Positions 1-8,969 of a DNA stretch of 64,000 nucleotides are shown here, one piece after another. Each line of letters begins with the position of its first letter. The stretch's first letter is position 1. A program made the translations under genes and the position numbers. Below the pieces are notes generated by a model. It was not told the DNA's origin and did not search any database. It saw nothing but the letters and a program-made list of their open reading frames with translations. This stretch comes from Cacconaster sp033811195 (GTDB lineage Bacteria > Bacteroidota > Bacteroidia > Bacteroidales > UBA932), in contig JAPXOZ010000007.1 of NCBI GenBank assembly GCA_033811195.1, positions 1 to 64,000 on the forward strand. Direction: 5' to 3'.

Positions 1-201
1 TACAGTTTCCATACTGCTTTCTATCCTTATCTCCTGGGTGCCGTCATATCATTTCATTATGATAGTGAACTCTCTGCAAATCAGTCTTCTATCCTTAAGG
101 CCTTTATTTACGACTGCGATCGCAGTCCGGTAGAAAGATCAACTATCGACTTGATTTATACAAGTTTAAGCAGAATTGCAAATAAGTCGAGTGGAAATTG
201 A
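1..201 (+). CDS. C-terminal end of an unrecognised protein (cut by window edge)
   Basis: Frame 1 is open from the first base to a TGA at 199-201 and gives the last 66 residues of a protein. The piece is mixed hydrophobic and polar, with no membrane segment and no motif I recognise; it ends in ...RIANKSSGN. A degenerate 7-bp repeat array begins 9 bp after the stop, as it does after several other genes here. The function cannot be judged from this fragment. Confidence 0.6.
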   Translation, partial: YSFHTAFYPYLLGAVISFHYDSELSANQSSILKAFIYDCDRSPVERSTIDLIYTSLSRIANKSSGN

Positions 202-210
202 GATTGTTTT

Positions 211-266
211 GGTGCGGGTTACTGGTTGCGCGATGCGGGGTAGTAGGTTCAGGGTGCGAGGTATAA
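211..266. repeat. Degenerate heptad array, G-rich (8 units)
   Basis: Eight consecutive 7-bp units starting GGTGCGG, GTTACTG, GTTGCGC, GATGCGG and ending GGTGCGA, GGTATAA. The consensus is roughly GGTNCGN. The complement of the array at 30927-30968 has the same kind of unit (GGTGCGG, GGTACGA), so the two belong to one sequence type. It lies between the stop of the first gene and a terminator. Confidence 0.6.
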
Positions 267-302
267 AAAGTTTTTTGGGGAACATGAAGTAGAATGCAAT
301 GA

Positions 303-329
303 AACCGATCGAAAAGATCGGTTTTTTTT
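303..329 (+). terminator. Rho-independent terminator
   Basis: Perfect 8-bp stem AACCGATC/GATCGGTT (303-310 with 316-323) around a GAAAA loop, followed by a T-run to 329. It ends the transcript of the upstream partial gene before the HU-CCDC81/dnaG operon. Confidence 0.8.
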
Positions 330-344
330 ATTGCTGATTGTTAC

Positions 345-352
345 TAACTTTG
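345..352 (+). promoter_or_regulatory. -7 element TAACTTTG
   Basis: Exact match to the Bacteroidota TAnnTTTG -7 box. It predicts a transcript start near 358, so the TTG at 331 cannot be the start codon and the ATG at 382 is favoured. No good -33 TTTG is present. Confidence 0.55.
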
Positions 353-359
353 TAAACTG

Positions 360-405
360 TGGACATATCACTTTTTTCACGATGGACATATCACTTTTTT
401 CACGC
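360..405. repeat. 23-bp tandem duplication over a start codon
   Basis: Bases 360-382 and 383-405 are a direct repeat (unit begins TGGACATATCACTTTTTTCA) differing only at the last base. The second copy carries the first codons of the HU-CCDC81 gene; the first copy places a GTG-GAC-ATA-TCA in a different frame. Confidence 0.85.
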
Positions 406-1227
406 ACAATTAAAGAGCTTATCCTTGAGAATGATAGGGTAGGTGTGCCCAGAGTAGGTCATTTCCTGGCCGAGTTGATGCCTGCTACTTTCTCCGCTTG
501 CAGGACTATGATCAATCCTCCCTATAGGCGAATGTCTTTTTCTAAGGATGGAGTTACCGTTGCGGAAAGGGATATTTTTCTTCACAAGATGGAAGAAATT
601 TCAGGCTTGCCGCCTGCACAGGTAGCCGAAGAGTATGATATGTTTATAAGAGGCTTCATATCAGACCTGGAGAGTGAAAAGTCCGTTGATTTGCCTTCGC
701 TCGGTCGTATGTATGCCACATCCTGTAATGAATATTTTTTCGTCGCAGACGAAGATTTGGATATCTATCCCGACGGCATTGGTCTCAAGCCTGTAAGTGT
801 AAAAGCTCCGGATCCGGACTTTGTGCCGGTAGCTCCGCCGGAGCCTGAACCTGAATCTACGACTGAGTATGAGTCAGACCCCGTTGAGGTTGCCGTAATA
901 GACCCTGAAACGATTGAAGACAACGAGTTTATTGAGGAACTTGAGGAAGAAAAAGAATCTGAACCGGAAACGGAGCCGGTACCGGAGCCTGACGCAGAAC
1001 CAGCTTCGGAACCATTATCTGATCCTAAGCCCTGGAACGAACAAGACTCTGATCTTGTAATCGAAACCTCCAAAAAACGTGTGGGACTTTGGGTAATTGT
1101 TACAATTATTGCTCTGGTGATAGTAGTGGCTCTACTGCTCTATTACTTCAGAGACTCTCAGTGGCTCTCACCGATACTAGATAAGCTGCTTTATACCAAA
1201 GAGGAACTCAGAATACTTGGTAGATAA
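382..1227 (+). CDS. HU-CCDC81 domain membrane protein lacking a SPOR domain
   Basis: A 281-residue protein. Residues about 1-135 match the paired bacterial HU-CCDC81 domains (MDISLFSRTIKELI..., ...VDLPSLGRMYATSC...). Then comes a roughly 95-residue Pro/Glu/Asp-rich linker and one membrane helix (GLWVIVTIIALVIVVALLLY) about 45 residues from the end. Family members usually carry a SPOR peptidoglycan-binding domain after the helix; here only about 25 residues follow. The role is therefore probably envelope-associated, but the cell-wall-binding part is missing. The ATG at 382 is chosen because the -7 box at 345-352 overlaps any earlier start. dnaG follows after 6 bp, so the two are likely one operon. 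Confidence 0.75.
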   Translation: MDISLFSRTIKELILENDRVGVPRVGHFLAELMPATFSACRTMINPPYRRMSFSKDGVTVAERDIFLHKMEEISGLPPAQVAEEYDMFIRGFISDLESEKSVDLPSLGRMYATSCNEYFFVADEDLDIYPDGIGLKPVSVKAPDPDFVPVAPPEPEPESTTEYESDPVEVAVIDPETIEDNEFIEELEEEKESEPETEPVPEPDAEPASEPLSDPKPWNEQDSDLVIETSKKRVGLWVIVTIIALVIVVALLLYYFRDSQWLSPILDKLLYTKEELRILGR

Positions 1228-1233
1228 CCTATT

Positions 1234-3267
1234 ATGATTGACAGAGATACAATAAACAGAATCTTCGACGCAATAAAGATCGAGGAGGTTATAGGCGATT
1301 TCGTCTCTTTGAGACGGAAAGGCTCAAACTGGTGGGGTCTCTGTCCATTCCATCCCGATAGAAATCCTTCAATGGCGGTTTCTTCGGCAAAAAACCTCTT
1401 CAAATGCTTTTCCTGTGGCAAGGGAGGTAACGCTCTCTCATTCGTAATGGAGCATGAGCACATGAGTTATCCGGAAGCGTTGCGCTATCTGGCTGCAAAG
1501 TATAATATCGAAGTGGTGGAAAAGGAACTTACTCCGGAAGAGGTAGCCCGTAACCAGCGTTACGATAACCTTCTTGTGGTGAGTGACTTTGCACATAAAT
1601 TCTATCAGAATCTGCTTTGGGACAATGATTTCGGAAGGACTGTAGGGCTCTCTTACTTCAGACAGAGGGGGTATAATGATGATACCATCCGGAAATTCGG
1701 CCTTGGCTTTGCTTCGCACCATCCTGACACCCTTATCGACGCTGCTCGCAAAGAGGGGTATAAGGAGGATTACCTTGTTGGAGCTACCCTTTGCATTATC
1801 CGAGAGAATGGTCAGGTTAGCGACAGATTTTACGACAGGGTGATGTTTCCAATTCACTCCATAAGCGGTAGAGTGATAGCTTTCGGCGGCCGTACCTTGA
1901 AAAAGGATAAGAATGTTCCCAAATATGTAAATAGCGAAAACAGCGAAATATACAAAAAGAGTGATGCCGTATATGGTATCTTCTTCGCCAAATCCGCCAT
2001 TGCCAAAGAGAAAAAGTGTTATTTGGTGGAGGGATATACCGATGTGATTTCTATGCATCAGGCGGGAATCACAAATGTGGTGGCGCCCTGTGGCACCGCA
2101 CTTACGGCAGGTCAGATTCGCCTGATGAAGCGCTTTTCGCCTGACGTGACAATTATTTATGACAATGATGAAGCAGGAATCAATGCTTCTCTCAAGAATA
2201 TCAATCTCCTTTTGGAAGAGGGTATGAATGTTCGGGTGCTGCTGCTACCCGAAGGCGAAGATCCAGATAGTTTTGCAATGGCCCATACGGGAGATGAGAT
2301 ACGGGATTTCATTGCCAATAACGAGGAGGATTGTATTTTCTATAAATGCAGACTTTTGGTGGATAGTGAACCCGATCCGGTTCGAAAGTCAAGGGCTATA
2401 AGGGATGTTATAGAGACAATTGCTTATGTTTCGGACCCGGTCCTGAGAAATCTCTATGTAGATAATCTCTCAAAAAAGTATGACCAGAAACCTGAGATGC
2501 TCTTCAAGGAGATTGCCTCCCTGCGTCGAAAGCGACGTGAAGAGAAGCAGCGTATGGAGCAGCGCAAGGCGGCTGAGGTCTCATCTGAGAATCTGAGGCC
2601 TGTTTATGAACAGCAGCCACCGCCTCCCTCCGAAGAGTATTATGAGCCAGCAGATGAGCTTTTGATTGGAGATGTTTACAGCAGCAATACCCCTATGGAT
2701 GTTTCCGAGAGGGAGCTGGTCTATTATTTGGTCAAATTCGGTTGCTATCCTATCCATTTTGTGGAGGATATGTTTTATGGAGTCCGGAAGAGGGAAGGGG
2801 TAACGGTTGCAGACTACATCCGTTCTGCGCTTAGTGAGGATGAACTTGAGTTTGAAAATCCTCTATATCGCTCGATTTATGAGGAGTTTTATTCTCTATA
2901 TGGGACGTTTGCTGACAGTGTTGAACATGAAGAGCAGCAGAAGCAAGTTGTGCGCTTTTTGTCGCTTCACAAGAATGATGTGCTTCGTGAAACTGTCTTG
3001 GGATTGCTCATGGAGACTCATCCTTTGACGGTTCAAGAGTATCGTAAAGCTATTGCTCCTGAGGAGACAATACTAGGCGTTACCGTACCCAAATCCATGA
3101 TTCTTTACAAATTGCGTATTACCGAACAGGCTTGTTTAGACCTAACTAAGGAAATAGCTGCTGCTGAGGCAAGTGGGGACATAGAGCGCCAGAAAGCTCT
3201 GATGATGCAGCTTCAGATGTTCAATCAGGTGAAAAATCGCTTTGCAAGAGAACTCAACCGCCTCTGA
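1234..3267 (+). CDS. dnaG: DNA primase
   Basis: A 677-residue DnaG that makes RNA primers at the replication fork. The N-terminal CHC2 zinc finger has C37, H40, C58 and C61 (CPFH...CFSC). The TOPRIM catalytic core shows EGYTD near 266 and YDNDEAG near 310. The remainder is a linker rich in Arg/Glu/Pro and a C-terminal helicase-interaction region. Length is normal for the family. The ATG is 6 bp after the HU-CCDC81 stop with no promoter between, so co-transcription is likely. Confidence 0.97.
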   Translation: MIDRDTINRIFDAIKIEEVIGDFVSLRRKGSNWWGLCPFHPDRNPSMAVSSAKNLFKCFSCGKGGNALSFVMEHEHMSYPEALRYLAAKYNIEVVEKELTPEEVARNQRYDNLLVVSDFAHKFYQNLLWDNDFGRTVGLSYFRQRGYNDDTIRKFGLGFASHHPDTLIDAARKEGYKEDYLVGATLCIIRENGQVSDRFYDRVMFPIHSISGRVIAFGGRTLKKDKNVPKYVNSENSEIYKKSDAVYGIFFAKSAIAKEKKCYLVEGYTDVISMHQAGITNVVAPCGTALTAGQIRLMKRFSPDVTIIYDNDEAGINASLKNINLLLEEGMNVRVLLLPEGEDPDSFAMAHTGDEIRDFIANNEEDCIFYKCRLLVDSEPDPVRKSRAIRDVIETIAYVSDPVLRNLYVDNLSKKYDQKPEMLFKEIASLRRKRREEKQRMEQRKAAEVSSENLRPVYEQQPPPPSEEYYEPADELLIGDVYSSNTPMDVSERELVYYLVKFGCYPIHFVEDMFYGVRKREGVTVADYIRSALSEDELEFENPLYRSIYEEFYSLYGTFADSVEHEEQQKQVVRFLSLHKNDVLRETVLGLLMETHPLTVQEYRKAIAPEETILGVTVPKSMILYKLRITEQACLDLTKEIAAAEASGDIERQKALMMQLQMFNQVKNRFARELNRL

Positions 3268-3282
3268 TTGCAAATAATTCAC

Positions 3283-3290
3283 TACCTTTG
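3283..3290 (+). promoter_or_regulatory. -7 element TACCTTTG for metG
   Basis: TAnnTTTG match 28 bp before the ATG at 3318, predicting a leader of about 20 nt. It overlaps the TTG at 3288, ruling that out as a start. Confidence 0.6.
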
Positions 3291-3317
3291 CGGGTCAATT
3301 TTAAAAATTTCAAGACG

Positions 3318-5396
3318 ATGAATACCAATTACAAAAGAAATCTCGTAACCTGTGCTTTACCTTATGCCAACGGACCCATTCATATCGGTCATCTTGCAGG
3401 TGTTTATGTTCCTGCAGATATATATGTAAGGTACCTCCGAATGCGCGGCAGAGAGACTCTCTTTGTATGCGGTTCCGATGAGCATGGTGTTCCCATCACC
3501 ATTAAGGCGCGAAAGGAGGGTTGTACCCCCCAGGATATTGTTGACAAATATCACGGCATCATCAAAAACTCTTTTGCCGATTTTGGGATTAAGTTTGACA
3601 TCTATTCCCGTACCAGTTCCAAGATTCACTACAAAACTGCATCTGAATTCTTTAAGAAACTCTATGATGATGGTAAGTTTGTGGAGAGGGAGAGTGAACA
3701 GTATTATGATGAGGAGGCCAAGTGTTTCCTTGCGGACAGATATATAGTGGGTACTTGCTCCAAATGCGGTGCAGAGGGAGCCTACGGTGATCAGTGCGAG
3801 AAGTGCGGCAGCACTCTCAGTCCCGACGAACTGATTGATCCCCATTCGGCCATTAGCGGTGCCAAACCGGTTAAGAAGATGACAAAGCACTGGTATCTTC
3901 CGCTGGACGAATATGAGCCCTGGCTCAAAGAGTGGATTTTGGAAGGTCATAAAGAGTGGAAGAGCAATGTTTACGGACAATGCAAATCCTGGTTGGATGG
4001 CGGTCTTCAGCCGCGTGCAGTGAGTCGTGACCTCGACTGGGGTGTGCCCGTCCCCGTAGCGGGCGCCGAGGGTAAAGTGCTCTATGTTTGGTTCGATGCC
4101 CCTATCGGTTATATTTCCAATACCATAGAACTTCTTCCCGATGAGTGGGAGAAATGGTGGAAAAGTAAGGAAACCAAACTTGTACATTTTATAGGTAAGG
4201 ACAATATAGTATTTCATTGCATTGTCTTCCCCTCCATGCTTAAGGCATATGGTGACGGCTATATCCTTCCGGATAATGTTCCTGCTAACGAATTCCTTAA
4301 TCTTGAAGGTGAAAAGATATCCACCTCCCAGAATTGGGCTGTATGGCTCCACGAATATCTTGAGGATTTCCCCGGACAACAGGATGTGCTGCGTTATGTG
4401 CTTTGCGCAAATGCCCCGGAGACCAAGGACAACGATTTTACCTGGAAAGAGTTTCAGACACGCAACAATAGCGAGCTCGTGGCCATTTTCGGCAATTTCG
4501 TCAACCGTGCCGTCGTGCTTACACACAAATATTTCAATGGTAAGGTGCCTGTAAATGCAAAACCTGAGCAGATAGATAGGGAAACACTATCCCAGATTCC
4601 GGATATCCGTAAAGCAATCGAGGATAATCTTGAAACTTACAAATTCCGCGAAGCGCTTAAGGAGGCTATGAATCTTGCTCGTTTGGGAAACAAATATCTT
4701 GCAGACACTGAGCCCTGGAAGGTGGCCAAGAACGATATTGACCGTACAGCCTCCATCCTCAATGTGTCGCTTCAGATCTGTGCCAATCTGACGATCGCTT
4801 TCGCACCTTTCCTTCCTTTTTCGGTTGAAAAGCTCAATCATATCCTCAATGTGGCAGCCCTTGGTTCGGCACCGGTATGGGAAGATCTTGGAAAAGACGG
4901 ACTTCTCCCCGTAGGCCACAAACTCAATCCGGCAGAACTGCTATTTGCGAAGATAGAGGACGAGCAGGTTGAGGCTCAGATAGCAAAATTAAATGCAACC
5001 AAGGTTGCAAATGAAGCAGCTGCCGCAGAAAAAGCTGCTCAGGAAGAGCCCGTGATTGCTCCGGCTAAGGCAGAGTGCACTTTTGATGAGTTCCAGACAA
5101 TGGATATTCGTACCGCCACTGTTCTTGAGGCCGAAAGAGTGCCTAAAACCGATAAACTTCTCAAACTTACCATCGATACAGGTCTTGACATTCGCACCAT
5201 TGTATCAGGTATTGCGGAATACTATACTCCTGAAGAGATGGTCGGCAAACAAATCTGTATCCTCGCCAACCTGCAACCCCGCAAGATCCGCGGTATTGAG
5301 TCAAAAGGAATGATCCTCATGGCGCAGCAGGAAGATGGCAAAATGCGCATCGTCTCTCCGGAAGAAAAACTTGTAAACGGAGCCTGTGTTGGGTAG
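3318..5396 (+). CDS. metG: Methionyl-tRNA synthetase
   Basis: A 692-residue class I synthetase charging tRNA-Met. It has the HIGH motif at 22-25 (PIHIGHLAG), a Cys-rich zinc knuckle near 147-162 (CSKCG...CEKCG), the KMSKS-equivalent KISTS near 332, an anticodon-binding helical domain, and a C-terminal EMAP/Trbp111-like tRNA-binding OB fold from about residue 588 (FDEFQTMDIRTATVLEAERV). The ATG at 3318 gives the conserved N-terminus MNTNYKRNLVTCALPYANG. It is convergent with trpS; the gap holds a hairpin and a heptad array. Confidence 0.97.
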   Translation: MNTNYKRNLVTCALPYANGPIHIGHLAGVYVPADIYVRYLRMRGRETLFVCGSDEHGVPITIKARKEGCTPQDIVDKYHGIIKNSFADFGIKFDIYSRTSSKIHYKTASEFFKKLYDDGKFVERESEQYYDEEAKCFLADRYIVGTCSKCGAEGAYGDQCEKCGSTLSPDELIDPHSAISGAKPVKKMTKHWYLPLDEYEPWLKEWILEGHKEWKSNVYGQCKSWLDGGLQPRAVSRDLDWGVPVPVAGAEGKVLYVWFDAPIGYISNTIELLPDEWEKWWKSKETKLVHFIGKDNIVFHCIVFPSMLKAYGDGYILPDNVPANEFLNLEGEKISTSQNWAVWLHEYLEDFPGQQDVLRYVLCANAPETKDNDFTWKEFQTRNNSELVAIFGNFVNRAVVLTHKYFNGKVPVNAKPEQIDRETLSQIPDIRKAIEDNLETYKFREALKEAMNLARLGNKYLADTEPWKVAKNDIDRTASILNVSLQICANLTIAFAPFLPFSVEKLNHILNVAALGSAPVWEDLGKDGLLPVGHKLNPAELLFAKIEDEQVEAQIAKLNATKVANEAAAAEKAAQEEPVIAPAKAECTFDEFQTMDIRTATVLEAERVPKTDKLLKLTIDTGLDIRTIVSGIAEYYTPEEMVGKQICILANLQPRKIRGIESKGMILMAQQEDGKMRIVSPEEKLVNGACVG

Positions 5397-5423
5397 TTTT
5401 TAGTATTAACTCTCGAGCACAAA

Positions 5424-5459
5424 AAAGTCCTGGGCTAATTATTATTAACTCAGGACTTT
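5424..5459 (+). repeat. 36-bp hairpin repeat, copy 1 (terminator-like)
   Basis: AAAGTCCTGGG and CTCAGGACTTT form an 11-bp stem (one G-T pair) with a 14-nt AT-rich loop. The complement of the hairpin at 50962-50997 is identical at 34 of 36 positions by my alignment. It sits just after metG and can act as a bidirectional terminator for metG and trpS. Confidence 0.8.
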
Positions 5460-5470
5460 AAACTTACTTT

Positions 5471-5596
5471 TAACTCCTTACTCCTAACTCCTAACTCTTA
5501 ACTCCTAACTCTTAACTCCTAACTCTTAACTCCTAACTCTTAACTCCTAACTCTTAACTCAGAACTCTTAACTCAGAACTCTTAACTCAGAACTAT
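5471..5596. repeat. Heptad array TAACTCC/TAACTCT (18 units)
   Basis: Eighteen consecutive 7-bp units: TAACTCC alternating with TAACTCT, then TAACTCA alternating with GAACTCT, ending GAACTAT. The alternation creates a 14-bp higher-order period. It runs into trpS: the trpS stop (5568-5570) and its last eight residues are array sequence. Confidence 0.95.
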
Positions 5597-6731
5597 CACT
5601 ATATTTCTCAGCCTGAGCTGCTATCAACTCTTTGTCTTCAAAATAATTGATGCGCATTGCGCGTTTGACATCTGCGAGAGTTTCAGCTGCTGCGGCACGA
5701 GCTATTTCAGAACCCTTTTTTAGAACATCATAAACATAGGGAATATTCTGCTCCAGCTCTTTACGGCGCTCTCTTATCGGTTCCAGAACATCATTGAGCA
5801 CTGCGTTGAGGAATGTCTTGATCATCATATCACCAAGACCTCCCTTACGGTACTGCTCCTTGACCTCTTCCAGATTGTGAAAATCAAAGCTTACCTTGCG
5901 TCCATGGAAACAGTCACCAAACTTCTCGAAATGCTCATCCTTGCAGAATGCATCCAGATAGGTAAACACGGTATTGCCCTCTATGTGACCGGGATCCGAC
6001 ACCTGAATATGCAGAGGATCCGTGTACATTCCCTTAACCTTCTCCCATACCTCTTCTGCGGAGTCTGCAAGATAGATACAGTTGCCCAGTGACTTACTCA
6101 TTTTGGACTTTCCATCGGTGCCAGGGAGACGCATACAGGCGGAATTATCCGGTAGAAGTGCCTGTGGTTCAACAAGAGTCTCTCCATAGGTGGAATTGAA
6201 TTTGCGTACAATCTCGCGTGCCTGCTCGATCATCGGTATCTGGTCTTCACCTACAGGCACAATGTTGGCTTTAAATGCAGTAATATCAGAAGCTTGACTT
6301 ATGGGATAGCAGAAAAAACCGACCGGAATCCCCGCCTTATTATCGGCCTCTTCGGCATTATCGCTATAGCCGCGGAACTGTATCTCCTGCTTGACGGTTG
6401 GATTGCGCTGGAGACGCTGTACCGTCACCAGATTCATATAGTAGAATGTAAGTTCTGTGAGTTCGCTTATCTGTGACTGTATAAATAGGACTGACTTTTC
6501 AGGGTCAAGCCCAGCTGACATATAGTCAAGGGCTACTTCTATGATGTTTTCGCGTATTTTATCGGGATTGTCCGCATTGTCCGTAAGGGCCTGCGCATCC
6601 GCTATCATTATAAATATCTTCTCATATTCGCCGGAGTTCTGAAGCTCTACCCTGCGCCGGAGCGAACCCACATAGTGTCCTATATGGAGACGACCTGTAG
6701 GGCGGTCTCCTGTCAAAATAATCTTTCCCAT
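5568..6731 (-). CDS. trpS: Tryptophanyl-tRNA synthetase
   Basis: A 387-residue class I synthetase charging tRNA-Trp. HIGH is at 16-19 (RLHIGHYVG) and KMSKS near 207-212 (KSKMSKSLGN). Most bacterial TrpRS are about 330 residues, so this is a longer form. The final residues SSELRVLS and the stop codon are encoded by the heptad array at 5471-5596, so the native C-terminus has been replaced or extended by repeat sequence. It lies 11 bp downstream of recA on the same strand, with no promoter visible between; probably one transcript. Confidence 0.96.
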   Translation of the reverse strand: MGKIILTGDRPTGRLHIGHYVGSLRRRVELQNSGEYEKIFIMIADAQALTDNADNPDKIRENIIEVALDYMSAGLDPEKSVLFIQSQISELTELTFYYMNLVTVQRLQRNPTVKQEIQFRGYSDNAEEADNKAGIPVGFFCYPISQASDITAFKANIVPVGEDQIPMIEQAREIVRKFNSTYGETLVEPQALLPDNSACMRLPGTDGKSKMSKSLGNCIYLADSAEEVWEKVKGMYTDPLHIQVSDPGHIEGNTVFTYLDAFCKDEHFEKFGDCFHGRKVSFDFHNLEEVKEQYRKGGLGDMMIKTFLNAVLNDVLEPIRERRKELEQNIPYVYDVLKKGSEIARAAAAETLADVKRAMRINYFEDKELIAAQAEKYSDSSELRVLS

Positions 6732-6742
6732 CGATTAGTTAA

Positions 6743-7780
6743 TTAATCTTTTACTTCTTTGAGCTTTTCCCTGATCTTTACTTCGATCTCTTCACAGAGT
6801 TCGGGATTGTCCTGGAGGAGGCGTTTTACTGCGTCACGTCCCTGTGCAAGACGCTGGTCGCCATAACTGAACCATGATCCGCTCTTTTTGATAATATCGA
6901 ATTCGACACCAAGGTCGACTATCTCGCCAACACGGGAGATACCCTCTCCGAATACAATGTCAAACTCAGCCTTACGGAATGGGGGAGCCAATTTGTTTTT
7001 GACAATCCTGGCACGTGTACGGTTGCCGGTGGCCTCTTCGCCATCTTTGATCTGGGTTATTTTGCGGACGTCAACACGTACCGAAGCGTAGAATTTGAGT
7101 GCGTTTCCACCTGTGGTAGTCTCCGGATTACCGAACATAATGCCAATCTTTTCGCGAAGCTGATTGATGAAAATACAGCAGGTATTGGTCTTGGAGATGT
7201 TGGCAGTGAGTTTGCGTAGTGCCTGACTCATGAGGCGGGCCTGGAGGCCAACCTTGCTGTCGCCCATATCGCCTTCGATCTCAGCTTTGGGAGTGAGCGC
7301 GGCGACGGAGTCAATAACTACAATGTCTATGGCACCTGAACGGATGAGGTTGTCGGCAATCTCAAGGGCCTGTTCTCCGTTGTCGGGCTGTGATATCAAA
7401 AGTGTGTCAATATCAACACCGAGGTTGATCGCATAGGTGCGGTCAAATGCATGCTCAGCATCAATGATGGCTGCTATTCCGCCAGCTTTCTGGGCCTCTG
7501 CAATGGCGTGGATGGCCAAAGTGGTCTTTCCACTTGCCTCAGGACCATAAATCTCGATTACCCTGCCACGGGGGTATCCTCCGATGCCAAGGGCATTGTC
7601 CAGGGCAATGGAACCGGTAGGAATAATAGAAACTTCGAAACTCGGCTGATCTCCCATCTTCATGATCGTTCCCTTTCCGAAATCCTTCTCAATCTTGTCA
7701 ATAGTCGCCTGGAGTGCTTTGAGCTTCTCCAGATTCTTCCCTGCAGTTGTCTGTCCGGGTTCTTCTTTTCCTTTTGCCAT
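6743..7780 (-). CDS. recA: Recombinase RecA
   Basis: A 345-residue DNA strand-exchange ATPase. Walker A is GPEASGKTT at 79-87; the Walker B strand (IDIVVIDSVAALTP) and the KIGIMFGNPETTTGG L2 region are present. Normal length with an acidic/Lys-rich tail. It is the first gene of a recA-trpS pair, with a TATATTTG -7 box about 60 bp upstream. I saw no obvious SOS operator in that leader. Confidence 0.98.
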   Translation of the reverse strand: MAKGKEEPGQTTAGKNLEKLKALQATIDKIEKDFGKGTIMKMGDQPSFEVSIIPTGSIALDNALGIGGYPRGRVIEIYGPEASGKTTLAIHAIAEAQKAGGIAAIIDAEHAFDRTYAINLGVDIDTLLISQPDNGEQALEIADNLIRSGAIDIVVIDSVAALTPKAEIEGDMGDSKVGLQARLMSQALRKLTANISKTNTCCIFINQLREKIGIMFGNPETTTGGNALKFYASVRVDVRKITQIKDGEEATGNRTRARIVKNKLAPPFRKAEFDIVFGEGISRVGEIVDLGVEFDIIKKSGSWFSYGDQRLAQGRDAVKRLLQDNPELCEEIEVKIREKLKEVKD

Positions 7781-7837
7781 AATCTGTTTTTTAAAATGTT
7801 AATAAAAAAGCTGTAATAAATCTGCTTATTCCTGCCA

Positions 7838-7845
7838 CAAATATA
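7838..7845 (-). promoter_or_regulatory. -7 element TATATTTG for recA-trpS
   Basis: On the minus strand, TATATTTG reads 7845 to 7838, giving a leader of about 50 nt before the recA ATG. It is divergent from the rlmN promoter. Confidence 0.6.
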
Positions 7846-7878
7846 CTCCATTTTTATGTTAAAACATTCTTTTTATAT

Positions 7879-7886
7879 TAAATTTG
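7879..7886 (+). promoter_or_regulatory. -7 element TAAATTTG for rlmN
   Basis: TAnnTTTG match 26 bp before the ATG at 7913, predicting a leader of about 20 nt and supporting that ATG over the TTG at 7904. Confidence 0.6.
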
Positions 7887-7912
7887 CGAGGGGAAAATGA
7901 AATTTGCGAAAG

Positions 7913-8956
7913 ATGAAACCTAAGTTGCTGGGAATGTCGTTGTTGCAGCTTCAAGAGGTAGCAGCAGACCTCTCGCTGCCTAAATTTGCAGCCAGACAGT
8001 TGGCTGACTGGCTCTACGCAAAAGGGATCAGAGAAATATCCGGTATGACCAATCTTTCCATTGCTGCCCGCACTGACCTCGAGGAGCGCTATCAAATAGG
8101 TCATACGCTTTATACGGAAAAATATATCTCTTCGGATGGCACCAAAAAATATATTTTCCCCACCTCAATTACAGGGAGATACATCGAGACGGTGATGATA
8201 CCCGAATATGACGATGACCAAGGTGCGGAAATGGGTAGAACCACCATTTGTGTCTCTTCGCAGGTTGGCTGCAAGATGAATTGCTCCTTCTGTATGACTG
8301 GTCGGGCGGGATACCATGGGCAGCTCACTGCAGCTGAGATTATTTCCCAGTTTATGAATATAGATGAGGCGCAAGAGCTAACTAATGCAGTCTTTATGGG
8401 GATGGGAGAGCCGCTGGACAACTGGAATGAGGTGTCAAGAGCGCTTCAGATACTTACTTCCGACTGGGGTTTCGGCTGGAGTCCAAAACGCATTACCCTC
8501 TCCACAGTAGGAGTGTTGCCAAATCTTAAGAGTTTCCTGGATGACTATAAGTGTCATTTGGCAGTGAGTTTGCATACTCCTTTCGACGAAGAGCGAGCTG
8601 CATTGATGCCGGTACAGAAGACCTTTAAGCTGGAGGATGTGCTATCGCTTATCCGCCGCTATGACTTTACCGGTCAGCGCAGGGTGAGTTTTGAGTATAT
8701 AATGTTTTCGGGAGTCAACGATACTAAACGCCATGCCGATGCTTTGATTAGGATGCTTTCGGGGCTCGAGTGCCGTATTAATCTCATCAGATTTCACTCT
8801 ATACCTGGCTCATCACTGCAAAGCTCTTCGCGTACGAGGATAGAGGATTTCAAGGCGCGCCTGAATAATGCAGGTATCATAACCACACTGCGTGCTTCAC
8901 GTGGTGAGGATATAATGGCGGCTTGCGGACTTCTAGCGGGACAAGCGAGGCTATAA
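7913..8956 (+). CDS. rlmN: Dual-specificity RNA methyltransferase RlmN
   Basis: A 347-residue radical-SAM enzyme that makes 2-methyladenosine in 23S rRNA and some tRNAs. The radical-SAM motif CKMNCSFC gives C120, C124 and C127, followed by TGRAGYHG. The glycine-rich SAM motif is MGMGEPLDN. The C-terminal catalytic Cys is in AACGLLAGQ. The ATG at 7913 is favoured over the TTG at 7904 by promoter spacing. The patatin gene starts 13 bp after the stop. Confidence 0.96.
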   Translation: MKPKLLGMSLLQLQEVAADLSLPKFAARQLADWLYAKGIREISGMTNLSIAARTDLEERYQIGHTLYTEKYISSDGTKKYIFPTSITGRYIETVMIPEYDDDQGAEMGRTTICVSSQVGCKMNCSFCMTGRAGYHGQLTAAEIISQFMNIDEAQELTNAVFMGMGEPLDNWNEVSRALQILTSDWGFGWSPKRITLSTVGVLPNLKSFLDDYKCHLAVSLHTPFDEERAALMPVQKTFKLEDVLSLIRRYDFTGQRRVSFEYIMFSGVNDTKRHADALIRMLSGLECRINLIRFHSIPGSSLQSSSRTRIEDFKARLNNAGIITTLRASRGEDIMAACGLLAGQARL

Positions 8957-8969
8957 AGATAGAATTTGT

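Noticed and set aside
765..1073. Ser/Gly-rich open frame on the minus strand
   Set aside because: It is the complement of the Glu/Pro linker of the HU-CCDC81 protein; low-complexity shadow.
3357..4526. 389-codon open frame antisense to metG
   Set aside because: metG motifs are intact on the plus strand; the antisense product has no recognisable domain and arises from codon bias.
5471..5596. CRISPR-like direct repeats
   Set aside because: The units are 7 bp, contiguous, with no spacers and no cas genes; it is a tandem array, and the same holds for the other heptad arrays.
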